Shown one piece after another: positions 7,993-18,961 of a stretch of 35,501 nt of DNA (its first letter is position 1; every line of letters begins with the position of its first letter). The stretch covers positions 1-35,501 of the forward strand of contig ONKG01000022.1 of NCBI GenBank assembly GCA_900318375.1, given 5' to 3'. The position numbers and the translations under genes are program-made. The notes beneath the pieces are model-generated. The model worked only from the letters and a program-made list of their open reading frames with translations. It was not told the DNA's origin and ran no database searches. Source of the DNA: an uncultured Lachnospiraceae bacterium (GTDB lineage Bacteria; Bacillota; Clostridia; Lachnospirales; Lachnospiraceae).

Positions 7993-10941
7993 ATGGATAT
8001 CAATCGAAGAATAGATGAAAATATGATTTCTGTGGAAGATGCCGACACGACAGTGCGGGAGCTGAATCCCGGCAGGAAAAGTGACAGCATCCGGTATGCC
8101 ATGCCGGAGGGAACGATTCTGGACGGACGTTACAGGATCCTGCGGGTGATCGGCCAGGGCGGCTTTGGCATCACCTATGAGGCGGTCCATATCCACAATG
8201 ACAGTCATGTGGCCATAAAAGAATATTTCTGCCGGGATTATTGCGGGAGGGATACCACATGCGTCGGGACCGACGAGCACAATGTCTGTGTACTGGATGA
8301 CACACAGAAAAAGCAGTTTCGCTCGGATCTGGACCGGTTTATGAAGGAAGCCAGGACCCTCCATGACTTTGCCTCGGAAAAAGCTATCGTCACGGTCATG
8401 GATTATTTCGAGGCAAACGAAACCGCCTATATTGTGATGGAGTATCTGGACGGTAAAACGCTGCGCGATCTGATCCCGGAACAGGGCAGATGGGGGATGG
8501 AAAAGGTTGTCCGCTGCTTTGGTCCTGTCATGGAGGCCATGGAACGCGTGCATGCCGCGGGTGTCATCCACCGGGATATCAGCCCGGATAATCTGATGTA
8601 CATGCCGGACGGGACTCTGCGCCTTCTGGATTTCGGCGCCGCCAGAAAATTCAGCAATATGCAGACGACACATTCCGTGATCTACAAGGCATATTATTCG
8701 GCCCCGGAACAGCGCGACGAAAAAGGCGTTCTGGGCAGCTGGACCGACGTCTACGGGCTGAGCAGCACCATGTATTTCTGTCTCACGGAGAAAGAGCCCG
8801 AAGATGTACTCACCCGGCTTCTGTACGATGACATGGACCGCCCCTCTTCAAAGGGCGCCGATATCCTGCCCCAGGCGGAACGGACACTGATGAAGGGCCT
8901 GGAGCTGGACCGGGAAAAACGTATCCAGGACATGAGAACCCTGCGCACAGAGCTGGAGAAGGTCTATCCCCGAATCACAGAGGACGAAAAAAAGCGCGGC
9001 AGAGCCCGCAGAAAAAGAAGGAAGCGCATAGCGGCGATTACCGCCGCTGCGATCGTTCTGTGTGCCGCGTTCACGGCGTTTATGTGCCGCACCTGGATCA
9101 GATTTCAGTTTATTGATACACAGGAGACTGTTCTGGACGGAGAGGACATGACACCGGAGGAGTTTGCGGACAGCAGCGCCAAAGTAAAAGACCGCATCGA
9201 GGCGCTCTGCGGAGGGAAGGGATATCTGTGGGACGAGGACGGACAGCAGATCCGTTTCACAGTTCCTTCCGAAGTGTACGAGGGACAGGATCCGGAAACA
9301 TATGTCTGGGCCTCGATCAGCCGAAGGATGATCGCGAGGCTGAGGGTCCGGGATGTGGAGAATGTCAACGAGAACGGAGAGACGGAGCTGCAATACCGCT
9401 CTCTGGGTGTCATACATCAGGAAGAGGATATTGCGGATCTTGAGGAGACAGAAGAAGGGGTCAGGCTGTTTTTTTCCGAAGAAGGAATAAAACGTTTTGG
9501 ATCAGTGCTGGATGTTCCGGATCTGGAAATCGTGATCATCTGGGATGAATACGACGAGGAGACCGGAAAAGGAGAAGAGCATTACACTTATAATCGGGCT
9601 GTCACTGACGGCGACGGGGAAAGCATTCTGATCGTCGATGCTATGGACGGAGATATAAAGTTTTCTTTTCCTCTTTTGCGTGAAGTGTATACAAGTGATC
9701 CGTCTGCCGCCGCCTTTCAGGCGCAGTCCGCCTGGGTGACCAGATGGGAGGATCCTGCCAGCACACTGCTGCCCGGCAAATATCAGTGCAAAGACAGGGA
9801 AGTGCCCTCCCCTTCAATCTCAGTACATTATAGTTCCATTACGACAGACGAACTCGAAGGAGAAAGCGGATATGAGGCTTCTATCCTGAGTTTCCAGGCA
9901 ATCCTGAAAAACAGACTGGACAGTATCGGTGTACCCTATGCCGTCGGCGTCAATGTCAACAACAGGTATGAATATGTGGTCCGCCTGCCGCTGGAAAGCA
10001 TTTTTCAGGAGGAACTGCAGTATATGGGTGTGAGCAAGTGGATCCATATAGGGAGTGACCGCGCTAAAACATCCAGCTACCTGTCCGGAACGACACTGGA
10101 AGTACAGGAGGCAGAAGAAGGGGATTCTTTCGAGCTCGTTCTGACTGCAGGAGACAGCTATTACAGTGACGAAATAAACAAGGCTCTTCTGGCACTGAAA
10201 GACCAGGGAAAGAAGGAAATAATCCTGTACCTGGATGACCTGGATGTAGCGGCCGCAGATCTTCAGACCGCGCTGAAGACATTTGAGGAGTCCGGAGAAA
10301 TCCGCTTCTCCCGGTGGCTGTTTGCCGATCATCCCGAAATGACTTCCGACACGGAGCATTTTGCCAGGTTTATGACAGTATGCATCGGTCAGGATCCTCA
10401 GGATTCTTTCTTTATGCAGGGTACAGAAATATGCGGTGAGAAGGGAAAAGTCCTGTATTTTGATGAACGGCAGCCTGAGAAGGCATGGACGGGGAGAGTT
10501 GAGGAACTGGTTGAGAAATGGAAGGGGGAGACCGCGGGGCAGCAGAATTCCGACATGTATTTATATGGGAGTGAGAGAAAGCTCTATCTTAACTATTACG
10601 GATGCCCTGTAGAGGATCCCGCAAAGGCTCTTCTTTCCTTCATGGACTTATATAAAAAAGAAGACCTGGGAGCATGCGGGATTGATTCGATCAGTGTGGA
10701 TCTGTACGATGGGAAAAGAGGTGAGGATCAATCTCTGAATATCAGTCTTGATCTCCATGCGGATTTTGATACAGATTCATTGCTGATCGGTGATTATAAC
10801 ACGATTTATTCCTATACAGAAGACACTTCCCGGTCTGAGAAACTGCCTGACCTCTATGCCGACTATATGGAAAAAACACCTTTCTGGAAAGAGAAAATTG
10901 CTCCGGACCGCGAGAAACCTCTTTTTGATGTTTATCCATAA
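7993..10941 (+). CDS. Membrane Ser/Thr protein kinase with large SecD-like extracellular region (STK1)
   Basis: 982 aa. The Hanks-type kinase domain occupies about residues 45-325: glycine loop GQGGFG (54-59), VAIK lysine (76), catalytic HRDISPDN (from 193), DFG (213-215), APEQ (236-239). A basic juxtamembrane stretch is followed by one membrane helix (about 346-365) and roughly 610 extracellular residues. Two segments there (about 397-427 and 637-670) follow the pattern V/LKxRIDxxG... xxIxVxLP seen in the first periplasmic domain of SecD. This is a similarity by eye and needs a profile search. I chose the ATG at 7993 because AGGTGGG precedes it and the promoter ends at 7939. ATG 7972 is possible, and a TTG at 7741 would lie outside the transcript. 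It probably phosphorylates cytoplasmic targets in response to an envelope signal. Confidence 0.85.
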   Translation: MDINRRIDENMISVEDADTTVRELNPGRKSDSIRYAMPEGTILDGRYRILRVIGQGGFGITYEAVHIHNDSHVAIKEYFCRDYCGRDTTCVGTDEHNVCVLDDTQKKQFRSDLDRFMKEARTLHDFASEKAIVTVMDYFEANETAYIVMEYLDGKTLRDLIPEQGRWGMEKVVRCFGPVMEAMERVHAAGVIHRDISPDNLMYMPDGTLRLLDFGAARKFSNMQTTHSVIYKAYYSAPEQRDEKGVLGSWTDVYGLSSTMYFCLTEKEPEDVLTRLLYDDMDRPSSKGADILPQAERTLMKGLELDREKRIQDMRTLRTELEKVYPRITEDEKKRGRARRKRRKRIAAITAAAIVLCAAFTAFMCRTWIRFQFIDTQETVLDGEDMTPEEFADSSAKVKDRIEALCGGKGYLWDEDGQQIRFTVPSEVYEGQDPETYVWASISRRMIARLRVRDVENVNENGETELQYRSLGVIHQEEDIADLEETEEGVRLFFSEEGIKRFGSVLDVPDLEIVIIWDEYDEETGKGEEHYTYNRAVTDGDGESILIVDAMDGDIKFSFPLLREVYTSDPSAAAFQAQSAWVTRWEDPASTLLPGKYQCKDREVPSPSISVHYSSITTDELEGESGYEASILSFQAILKNRLDSIGVPYAVGVNVNNRYEYVVRLPLESIFQEELQYMGVSKWIHIGSDRAKTSSYLSGTTLEVQEAEEGDSFELVLTAGDSYYSDEINKALLALKDQGKKEIILYLDDLDVAAADLQTALKTFEESGEIRFSRWLFADHPEMTSDTEHFARFMTVCIGQDPQDSFFMQGTEICGEKGKVLYFDERQPEKAWTGRVEELVEKWKGETAGQQNSDMYLYGSERKLYLNYYGCPVEDPAKALLSFMDLYKKEDLGACGIDSISVDLYDGKRGEDQSLNISLDLHADFDTDSLLIGDYNTIYSYTEDTSRSEKLPDLYADYMEKTPFWKEKIAPDREKPLFDVYP

Positions 10942-10992
10942 TCGTTCCCTATCCGCAATTGATTTCCTGTATCACACAAATAAACACATACA

Positions 10993-11066
10993 AAAGCCGC
11001 CCTGCCGGACCCCCGATTCATTCATCTTCGGGGCTTCCGCGGGGCGGCTTATTTACCGTTTTTTTG
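10993..11066 (+). terminator. Strong, possibly bidirectional terminator after the kinase gene
   Basis: Long GC-rich stem (AGCCGCCC at about 10995-11002 with GGGGCGGCT ending 11049), and a T-run at 11060-11065. An A-run before the stem may let it also end the convergent lipoprotein transcript. Confidence 0.8.
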
Positions 11067-11125
11067 TTTTAGGAAATCATTTCTTCCTGCGGGATGAAAT
11101 GACAGACCTCTGAAAAAAGGAGGTT

Positions 11126-11821
11126 TTATGAGTCTTCCGCGGAAAACAGCTTCTTTCCCAGCAGGGCACCGGCATCTTCGTCAATACCGTAGAGGCTGTT
11201 TTCCTCATCGATGAGACCGTAGTGTACAACAACCTCTTCCGCCTCTGCATACTGGGGATCAATCAGATTCTCATTCAGCTTCTCGATCAGAGTATCATAC
11301 AGAATGGTGACCTTCTCCTCTTCGGAGATTGAGATCAGATCTTCCGGGTTTCCCTTCAGCTCCTCGGTTTTAGCTTCAATGGCCTCGGACACTCCCCGGA
11401 AAATCCTGAGCGGTTCAATCGATACAGTCACATCATACTCATTCTCTTCGGTGCTTGTGACATTTTTGATAGAATAACGGCAGGCTGTAAAGGCTTTGGC
11501 GAGATATTCCCGCAGCTGAACCGCCTGCTCTTCATTCATGGAAGTTTCGGCCACGATCGAACTGAGAACACTGTCGATCATGGCATCGCGGGTTTCTTTT
11601 TCTTTTCCCCGCTCGACATCCGCAAGGTTTACAGATTGATCATATTCCCCCAGGCACATCAGATCAAGTACAGCTTTTACATATGCTCCGGCATCATCCT
11701 TTGTGGGACCGGAAGCGGATTCCGCGCATCCTGCCAGCAGCACAGTCATGAGAACCGCGAGCAGAGCAAGGACTGCAGCTCTTCTGCAAAGGTGTCTGAT
11801 TCTGCTGATAAAATCTTTCAT
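11126..11821 (-). CDS. Small secreted lipoprotein (possible DUF5105-like)
   Basis: 231 aa. It begins with a basic N-terminus, a hydrophobic stretch and a clear lipobox LLAGC (lipidated Cys 32), so it is exported and anchored to the membrane outer face. The rest is alpha-helical looking and acidic, without catalytic motifs. The opening of the mature part (DAGAYVKAVLDLMCLGEYD) resembles the DUF5105-type lipoproteins common in Clostridia, from memory. ATG 11821 has GGAGGT 7 nt upstream. An in-frame extension to 11959 runs through the promoter and is rejected. It is convergent with the kinase gene, and no function is known. Confidence 0.8.
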   Translation of the reverse strand: MKDFISRIRHLCRRAAVLALLAVLMTVLLAGCAESASGPTKDDAGAYVKAVLDLMCLGEYDQSVNLADVERGKEKETRDAMIDSVLSSIVAETSMNEEQAVQLREYLAKAFTACRYSIKNVTSTEENEYDVTVSIEPLRIFRGVSEAIEAKTEELKGNPEDLISISEEEKVTILYDTLIEKLNENLIDPQYAEAEEVVVHYGLIDEENSLYGIDEDAGALLGKKLFSAEDS

Positions 11822-11879
11822 TACTGTTACCTCCTGCACACAGATCACACTTGTCACCGGGCTTGTAACTAATGGTTCA

Positions 11880-11908
11880 AGTATAATTGAAAACAGAACC
11901 TTCGTCAA
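11880..11908 (-). promoter_or_regulatory. Sigma-A promoter of the small lipoprotein
   Basis: On the minus strand TTGACG (11903-11908), 17-bp spacer, TATACT (11880-11885). The leader is about 50 nt. Confidence 0.8.
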
Positions 11909-12042
11909 TCGAGGCGGTCTTAAAGGGAAAGCTGCTGCAGGCTGTGTTACAGTACACACCCTATCGAAGGCATGTAACAGTATGTCAATATAAATGCGGG
12001 ATTTTTTGTGATGGAATCCCCGGTAGATCTCCGTCTTCCGGC

Positions 12043-13809
12043 TTACTTCATGGCGTCAAATGCGGCGATGGTATCCACCTTCACAGTCCCGTTTTCATAT
12101 GTGAAGGGGACCTCGATAACTCCTCCTATATCATTCGTACAGACTATGTATCCGTTTTTCACCACGTAAGTGCCCCCGCTGGTGCTGAAGGATGTCCTGA
12201 CCTCGTAATTGTCAGGCTCCCAGAATTCAATCACATACGTGATAGAGTTTGCGCTGACCTCCCACTGATAGCCGTTGATCTCGTTCTTGACAGCCGCGAC
12301 AACTTCTCCGTCGGCATCCTGAAGGGCCCATGTCTCTTTCTCATATCCCTCCGGATCAACTTTCTGAGCGATTTCCTCAGGGCTGTCACAGAATACGATC
12401 TGGTCCGTAGAGAGCCTGATCTTTTCGGAATCCGGAATCTGCGATTTTGCGATCCGGATACTCCTTCCCGCCTCCAGCTCCGCTTTGGGGATCTCAAAAG
12501 TCTCCACAAATTTCACACTGTCTCCGATGTTCACTTCCTTCAGATATGCGGCGTTATAATAATTTCTCATATAACGGACTTGTCTTTTGGACCTGACTGC
12601 ATTATAGGAATTCGTATCGTTCACCGTGACAGTCATGCTCTTGCAGTCTATTTTCAGATTCTCGGCATTGGTATGGGCCGTATAGACGATATACAAAAAG
12701 CGCATGTTTTCATTGTCGGAGGTGGAATAGGAATTGTCCACATAGAGACCGTCGACAGTCATGTAATCCGTTTCGGTCACGATCGCATTGTCATCTTCCT
12801 TCTTCTCCGTGCCGGCCTCTTCCGGGGCAGTGCTGTCCCTTTCCGAGGCTGTGCTGTCCCCGCCGGAACCGCCGTCGCCGCCTCCCAGAACATCACTGAA
12901 AACAATCCTCTTCTCATTATCTCTCTGGTAATTGCCCTTAATCTGTACGTCAACTGCAAGATCCAGTGTATACAGATCCTCAATCGACTCCAACGGTGTG
13001 TGTTCCGGATTTGTGTTGTAGTACACTGTGTAGCTGTATGTTTTCGTCTTGCCGGGCGCCGGCCCCAGATTTCCATCCTTCATGGACAGGGTCACACTCT
13101 CATCATGTATGTAGGCATCATTTAAATTAAAGTAAATCTCCTGATCGCTCTTATTCTTCACCTTGACGGTAAAATTCTTTTCCATGAGCGGACCGCTTGA
13201 ATACCCCCAGTTGACTTCTTCTTCATAAAACTTCACCAGATCATCGTCGAGCAGAATGACATCCGTAAAGTCCACAGTCTTCAGATCTGCTGTCTGTTCT
13301 CCGGATGCATTGCCTGCGGAAGCTGCCGCCCCGCCGAAAAAGTCCTCCAGGGATGCCGCCTTTTCCTCATATTTCTTCAGTTCGTCATCATCCAGCCTGA
13401 CAAAGGTATAGGCGTCGGCGGTCAGCGTCTCTTTGCCGCCGTCCTTTTTCTTCTCATATCTGGCCTCATTTTCCATGAACTTCAAAGTGACCGACGTCTC
13501 ATCTTCTTCCCATGTTCCGGATGTTTTGACCAGATCAGGGTAGTTCAGATCGACACTGTTCAGTCCCCCGCTCCCTTCCGGGATTGTCAGCTTACTCAAT
13601 CCTGCTGCCTTTCCATCCGCTCCCAGAAGCAGCACATATTCTCCGGCATCCGCCTCTGTCTTCCAGCCTCCCTGTGCGGCAAAAACGCCTTGATCAGCTG
13701 CCTGGGCCGGAGATGAACTGCCGCCCGGGACAGCGGCGCCCCCTCCGCAGGCCGACAGACTGCAGATCATGCAGGCTGTCAACAGCAATACCAGTATCCT
13801 TTTTCCCAT
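12043..13809 (-). CDS. Large multidomain surface lipoprotein of unknown function
   Basis: 588 aa. The signal peptide ends in the lipobox LSAC (Cys 21), then a Gly/Ser/Pro-rich linker. Three regions can be told apart. Residues about 45-135 hold a small beta-rich, lipocalin-like or stress-sensor-like repeat (ending TFVRLDDDELKKYEE). Residues about 175-300 hold an Ig-like beta-sandwich (FTVKVKNKSDQEIYFNL). After an acidic Gly/Ser/Glu linker (about 305-345), residues 350-588 form a second beta-rich module. There are no catalytic motifs. ATG 13809 has AGGGAGGT 7 nt upstream. Its 3' end lies about 220 nt from the smaller lipoprotein gene. It could be a ligand-binding or envelope-stress protein, but I do not assign it. 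Confidence 0.8.
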   Translation of the reverse strand: MGKRILVLLLTACMICSLSACGGGAAVPGGSSSPAQAADQGVFAAQGGWKTEADAGEYVLLLGADGKAAGLSKLTIPEGSGGLNSVDLNYPDLVKTSGTWEEDETSVTLKFMENEARYEKKKDGGKETLTADAYTFVRLDDDELKKYEEKAASLEDFFGGAAASAGNASGEQTADLKTVDFTDVILLDDDLVKFYEEEVNWGYSSGPLMEKNFTVKVKNKSDQEIYFNLNDAYIHDESVTLSMKDGNLGPAPGKTKTYSYTVYYNTNPEHTPLESIEDLYTLDLAVDVQIKGNYQRDNEKRIVFSDVLGGGDGGSGGDSTASERDSTAPEEAGTEKKEDDNAIVTETDYMTVDGLYVDNSYSTSDNENMRFLYIVYTAHTNAENLKIDCKSMTVTVNDTNSYNAVRSKRQVRYMRNYYNAAYLKEVNIGDSVKFVETFEIPKAELEAGRSIRIAKSQIPDSEKIRLSTDQIVFCDSPEEIAQKVDPEGYEKETWALQDADGEVVAAVKNEINGYQWEVSANSITYVIEFWEPDNYEVRTSFSTSGGTYVVKNGYIVCTNDIGGVIEVPFTYENGTVKVDTIAAFDAMK

Positions 13810-13921
13810 TCGTATTTACCTCCCTTCCCGGACCAGGGCAGGGACGGCAATAATGCGCCCTCTGCCCCCGACCGGCCCGTGTCCGCCATAAGGCGGAAAA
13901 ATACATTACACGCCGTGTCAT

Positions 13922-13961
13922 AAAAAAATGCTTACAGAAGACACTCTCTGTAAGCATTTTA
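13922..13961. terminator. Bidirectional intrinsic terminator
   Basis: AAATGCTTACAGA (13926-13938) pairs with TCTGTAAGCATTT (13947-13959), a perfect 13-bp stem with an 8-nt loop. A-run on the left gives a U-run for minus-strand transcripts. It is probably a second terminator of the ABC operon ending at 14166. Confidence 0.8.
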
Positions 13962-13971
13962 TCTAATCAAA

Positions 13972-14010
13972 AATCTTATTTGGTGGGCTCTGAGCCCACT
14001 GCGGCAGGGA
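13972..14010. repeat. Dispersed hairpin repeat, copy A
   Basis: GTGGGCT (13983-13989) and AGCCCAC (13993-13999) around CTG, preceded by TCTTATTTG and followed by GCGGCAGGGA. The same arrangement recurs at 23303-23343, including the flanks, so this is a repeated element rather than a chance hairpin. Confidence 0.6.
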
Positions 14011-14080
14011 TTCCGGGGGGGACACTTCGTTCTGTTACATATGACGATCCACTTTACTTCGCTCTGTTGCGAAGACAGCC

Positions 14081-14121
14081 AAAAAGCCGGAGAAACTCTG
14101 CATCCGCAGAATTTCTCCGGC
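14081..14121 (-). terminator. Intrinsic terminator of the DUF3798-type ABC operon
   Basis: GCCGGAGAAA (from 14086) pairs with TTTCTCCGGC (to 14121), with a further CTGC/GCAG inner pairing. The A-run 14081-14085 becomes a U-run on the minus strand. It is about 45 nt past the last stop codon. Confidence 0.88.
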
Positions 14122-14165
14122 CCCTGTTTATTCAACAATGATAATCCGGGGACTCCCGGAGCGTT

Positions 14166-14723
14166 TTACATACCGCCTGCGTCGCCGCCGGCGTCATCGC
14201 TCATATCATCACCCATGTCACCGCCCATGTCGGTACCCATGTCATCACCCATATCAGTGCCCATGTCGCCCATGTCGCCCATGTCCATGTCATCGGTCTC
14301 TACCTCTTCTTCCACAGCAGGTGCTGTAATGACAAATTCAGAGAGATAGGCCTCCTCGGGCTGCCCGGCCATCAAAGCAGGAATATTGAGGATCACACCG
14401 TCCATGTTGTAGGGGACTCCCAGGGTAACCTTGTGGGAATGCGGTGTGCCGCCCTTTTCATCCGTGATCTCCAGGTTCATGGTAATGCTCTGGCCCATGA
14501 TATCAGCCATGCCTCTGTCGCGGGGTGAGAGCTTGGCAACCTGCTTGCCGTCCACAGTGACAAGAACTTTGTGATAGGCTTTGTATTCCTGGCCCTTGTA
14601 CTCGATCGTCTTGTTGTCAAAATAGACTGTGTGGCCGCGGCCGATCACAAACATGGCAGCTGCGATGATCAATACAATCAGGAGAGAGACAATGCGGAAG
14701 ATCATCCTTCTTTTATTTTTCAT
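14166..14723 (-). CDS. Small membrane protein with Asp/Met/Gly-rich tail, part of the ABC operon
   Basis: 185 aa. It has a basic N-terminus, one membrane helix (about residues 8-28), then a beta-rich extracellular domain of about 110 residues (from HTVYFDNKTIEYKG). The last 45 residues are a low-complexity tail of repeated DMGxDMG units (about 142-185) rich in Asp and Met. ATG 14723 has AAGGAGGTGATC upstream and overlaps the stop of the preceding permease by 4 nt (ATGA), so it belongs to the transporter operon. It resembles small proteins that accompany this transporter type in Clostridia (perhaps DUF6672, from memory). The tail could bind metal ions, which is speculation. Function unknown. 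Confidence 0.75.
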   Translation of the reverse strand: MKNKRRMIFRIVSLLIVLIIAAAMFVIGRGHTVYFDNKTIEYKGQEYKAYHKVLVTVDGKQVAKLSPRDRGMADIMGQSITMNLEITDEKGGTPHSHKVTLGVPYNMDGVILNIPALMAGQPEEAYLSEFVITAPAVEEEVETDDMDMGDMGDMGTDMGDDMGTDMGGDMGDDMSDDAGGDAGGM

Positions 14724-15883
14724 GCCTGATCACCTCCTTTTTCAGAGGTCCCTTTGCCTGCCTTCTCTTCTTTCTCCTGGGCGGCAGCAAGCTGCTGGCC
14801 GGCAGCGCTGCGCATCCTGCGCTTGTTGGTCTCATACATGATCAGCGCGAGAGTAATGACCGCATAGGATACAAATACACGGAAGTATTCACCGATCATG
14901 GAGTCACCGGTGATATAGGCACCGGCACGGGGCGCAACAATGAACATTGTGTGGAAGAGAATGACGCCCAGAAAGACGTTGCCGATGGAGGCCTTGTCTA
15001 CGGAAGCTCCGCCGACCAGCAGTGCCGCGATACAGAACATACCGATCTGACTGTGGGCGCTGTAAGTGGCAATATTACCCATATTCTGAAGATAGATGAT
15101 CATTCCGATGCCGGCAAGGACTGTCGACATGACGATGGAGATGATCCTCGTGCGCTCGACATTGATACCTGCGTCGCGCGCGACTTCCATGTCCTGTCCT
15201 ACCGCACGCATATCCTGTCCCAGTTTCGTGCGGCGGAACCACACGATAAACAGACACAGAAGGCCGATAATGATAAAAGTCAGGACCGGAATCTTGACGC
15301 CCGCGACTTTGATCGCAAGGAGATTGTCCAGCTTCTGGCGCATTCCCAGAAGGGACACTGTATTGCGGATACCGTAGCCTCGGGGAAGCTTGATGGTCGC
15401 ATGCTTGATGGGAATAATGCTTCCCATCAGGTAGAGGACGATCAGCTGATAAATACCGTTGACAAAGAAGCTCATGATATAGCTGGTGATCATCTCACGG
15501 CCTTTTGCCTCGTTCAGGATCTTGCCGCAGAAAACACCGAGCAGGATGGAGATCGGCACAGATACGATCGCAGCGAGGACCATTCCGGGAATACCGACGA
15601 TCTGCCAGTCCGACACAAGGATCAGAGCGATCTCAGCTGCCATGGCGCCCAGGGTCATGCCGAAGTTCAGGCCCATGCCGGCCATGATCGGGATCAGAAG
15701 ACTCAGGATCAGGAAAGAGTTTCGCCCCATACGGGTCACGATCTCGTTGATCAGCATATTTGCGGACAGACCCGAAATCGGGATACAGACTGCGCAGATG
15801 ATGATGAACATAATGGGGACAGATGCCTGTCGAAGGATCGAGCCCCAGTCAACGGAGGTCGTTTTATTTTTCTCTGTATTCAT
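14720..15883 (-). CDS. ABC transporter permease, RbsC/BPD_transp_2 type (second permease)
   Basis: 387 aa with about eight to ten hydrophobic segments. It belongs to the branched-chain/simple-sugar permease class, shown by the Gly-rich loop GMGLNFGMTLGAMAAEIALIL and the later AxxxDAGINVERTRIIS segment before VLAGIGM. It forms the membrane channel with the product of the next gene upstream, which has the same layout, so the pair probably arose by duplication. ATG 15883 overlaps the stop of the other permease, with GGAGG 7 nt upstream. The C-terminal 35 residues are a charged cytoplasmic tail. Substrate unknown. Confidence 0.9.
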   Translation of the reverse strand: MNTEKNKTTSVDWGSILRQASVPIMFIIICAVCIPISGLSANMLINEIVTRMGRNSFLILSLLIPIMAGMGLNFGMTLGAMAAEIALILVSDWQIVGIPGMVLAAIVSVPISILLGVFCGKILNEAKGREMITSYIMSFFVNGIYQLIVLYLMGSIIPIKHATIKLPRGYGIRNTVSLLGMRQKLDNLLAIKVAGVKIPVLTFIIIGLLCLFIVWFRRTKLGQDMRAVGQDMEVARDAGINVERTRIISIVMSTVLAGIGMIIYLQNMGNIATYSAHSQIGMFCIAALLVGGASVDKASIGNVFLGVILFHTMFIVAPRAGAYITGDSMIGEYFRVFVSYAVITLALIMYETNKRRMRSAAGQQLAAAQEKEEKAGKGTSEKGGDQA

Positions 15884-16923
15884 TTCGATGCCTCCGTTTT
15901 TCTGGTCAGTGCGAACAGGATCATACCCATGGACGCGATGATTCGGATGACTTCCGACATATCCATGTGGATCATATTGTTCATGACTGTAGGTGTCATA
16001 GTGACAATACCCTGGAAGAGGATGGTGCCGACGATGACGTTCATGATGGTTGCCTTATTGACGGATGCACCGCCGATCAGAATGGCGGATACAGCCGGCA
16101 GCGCCATATAGAAAGGCGCCATGTAGAGCTGAATGAACCCGAAGCCCTGTTCATAGACCAGGATACCGACAGCGGCAAGCCAGGTCGACATGATGACGGA
16201 GAGCATGCGGATTCCGTCCACGTTGATGCCGGCCGCTTTTGCAAATGTAGGATTGGAGCCGACAGCTGTCATAGCAGTGCCGGTCCTGGTGTGCAGGAAT
16301 GCCCAGATTCCGAAGGCCAGCAGGGCAAAGAAAATGAGTGTTCCTGTGGGAATGGAAATATTGCCGATGTTGATCTGCAGGATTCCCGCCAGTGCCTGGT
16401 TGTAATAGCCTTCCAGGGAGATGGTAGTACGGAGGCCCTTGCCGGAAAGACCCCAGACCATGTTGGCGCTGTGGTAAGGCAGGAGGAGCCACATCATGCA
16501 CATGAAAGAGACAGAGGAGAATCCGACATATGTCGCGATCATCATCTCTCCGCCCTTGATCTTGTTGAGCAGCCATCCATAGACCGCGCCCAGCACCAGT
16601 GCAAAGGGAGTTGCGATCAAAATGGCGGCAAGGAAGGAAAACGGTCCCGTGAATCCAAGCTCAATGGAGAGAGTCGCACCCAGAAGGCCGGAAATAATGC
16701 CCAGGGGAAGGCCGAAATTCAGTCCGCATCCGGAGTGGACCATGGGGACCATAGCCAGAACCAGGACTCCGTTCCAGCTGAAACGGTTGATAATATTGGA
16801 TATTTGCGTCGGCAGATCCGCTCCGACGATGGGCGCCATGATCAGCAGCAGGATCAGAAAGCCCGTGATGATCAGACGCGGTACGCCGAAACTTTTCAGC
16901 GAAGCCTTTATTTTTTCATTCAT
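15880..16923 (-). CDS. ABC transporter permease, RbsC/BPD_transp_2 type (first permease)
   Basis: 347 aa polytopic permease. Motifs parallel those of its partner: CGLNFGLPLGIISGLLGATL and FAKAAGINVDGIRMLSVIMS. It partners the downstream permease, and the ATPase encoded 140 nt upstream drives both. ATG 16923 has AAGGAAA at normal spacing. The conserved loop with Gly-Ile-Asn-Val is the likely ATPase contact in this family. The gap to the ATPase gene (16924-17064) has no gene and no clear terminator, so the operon continues. Confidence 0.9.
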   Translation of the reverse strand: MNEKIKASLKSFGVPRLIITGFLILLLIMAPIVGADLPTQISNIINRFSWNGVLVLAMVPMVHSGCGLNFGLPLGIISGLLGATLSIELGFTGPFSFLAAILIATPFALVLGAVYGWLLNKIKGGEMMIATYVGFSSVSFMCMMWLLLPYHSANMVWGLSGKGLRTTISLEGYYNQALAGILQINIGNISIPTGTLIFFALLAFGIWAFLHTRTGTAMTAVGSNPTFAKAAGINVDGIRMLSVIMSTWLAAVGILVYEQGFGFIQLYMAPFYMALPAVSAILIGGASVNKATIMNVIVGTILFQGIVTMTPTVMNNMIHMDMSEVIRIIASMGMILFALTRKTEASK

Positions 16924-17064
16924 CTTGTTTTTCCTTATCGACTATGAAGACAGTTCATCCGGCAGCTTCATAAAGAACTCTCTGCGCCCCGGTCAAATGA
17001 AAAGATTGCTCTGTCCGGTAAGCCGCACATCCTTACAGTATTACCTGTGCCGGATCGGCTGTGT

Positions 17065-18666
<1,602 letters not shown>

Positions 18667-18752
18667 AAAACTATTGCCTTCCTGTTGCGGTTGTTAAATG
18701 TTAAATGTTTGTTCCGTTATTCATCTGCATCACAGCGTCCGGAATGAGCTGC

Positions 18753-18807
18753 TGCGCAATCCCGATCACATGCATCGGCATGGACGGGCATGGATAGGGA
18801 TTGCGCA
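18753..18807 (-). promoter_or_regulatory. Intercistronic hairpin between binding-protein and ATPase genes
   Basis: Perfect 11-bp stem TGCGCAATCCC (18753-18763) with GGGATTGCGCA (18797-18807) around a 33-nt loop that itself contains ATGC-ATCG-GCAT. There is no U-run, so it is probably an mRNA-stabilising or processing structure that favours the binding-protein transcript. Confidence 0.6.
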
Positions 18808-18933
18808 AAAGTTCATTTCCGGTTTATCCGTCTGATCTTTCAACGCTTTCCGTCATCACTGCGATAAAGCAGAAAAGCTACAACAAGGCGAGGAGGAACT
18901 GTTCTGGTCCCTCCCCGCCGGGTTGTCCTTTAT

Positions 18934-18949
18934 GTGAGTAAAAACTCAC
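18934..18949 (-). promoter_or_regulatory. Short hairpin just after the binding-protein stop
   Basis: GTGAGT-4 nt-ACTCAC perfect stem 12 nt past the stop at 18962. With the 18753-18807 hairpin it probably caps the 3' end of an abundant binding-protein mRNA. Confidence 0.5.
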
Positions 18950-18961
18950 GCTTTATCTCAC

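Noticed and set aside
12000-12042. A terminator for the large lipoprotein gene (GGGATT/AATCCC)
   Set aside because: Short 6-bp stem with an 11-nt loop and no U-run, too weak to call.
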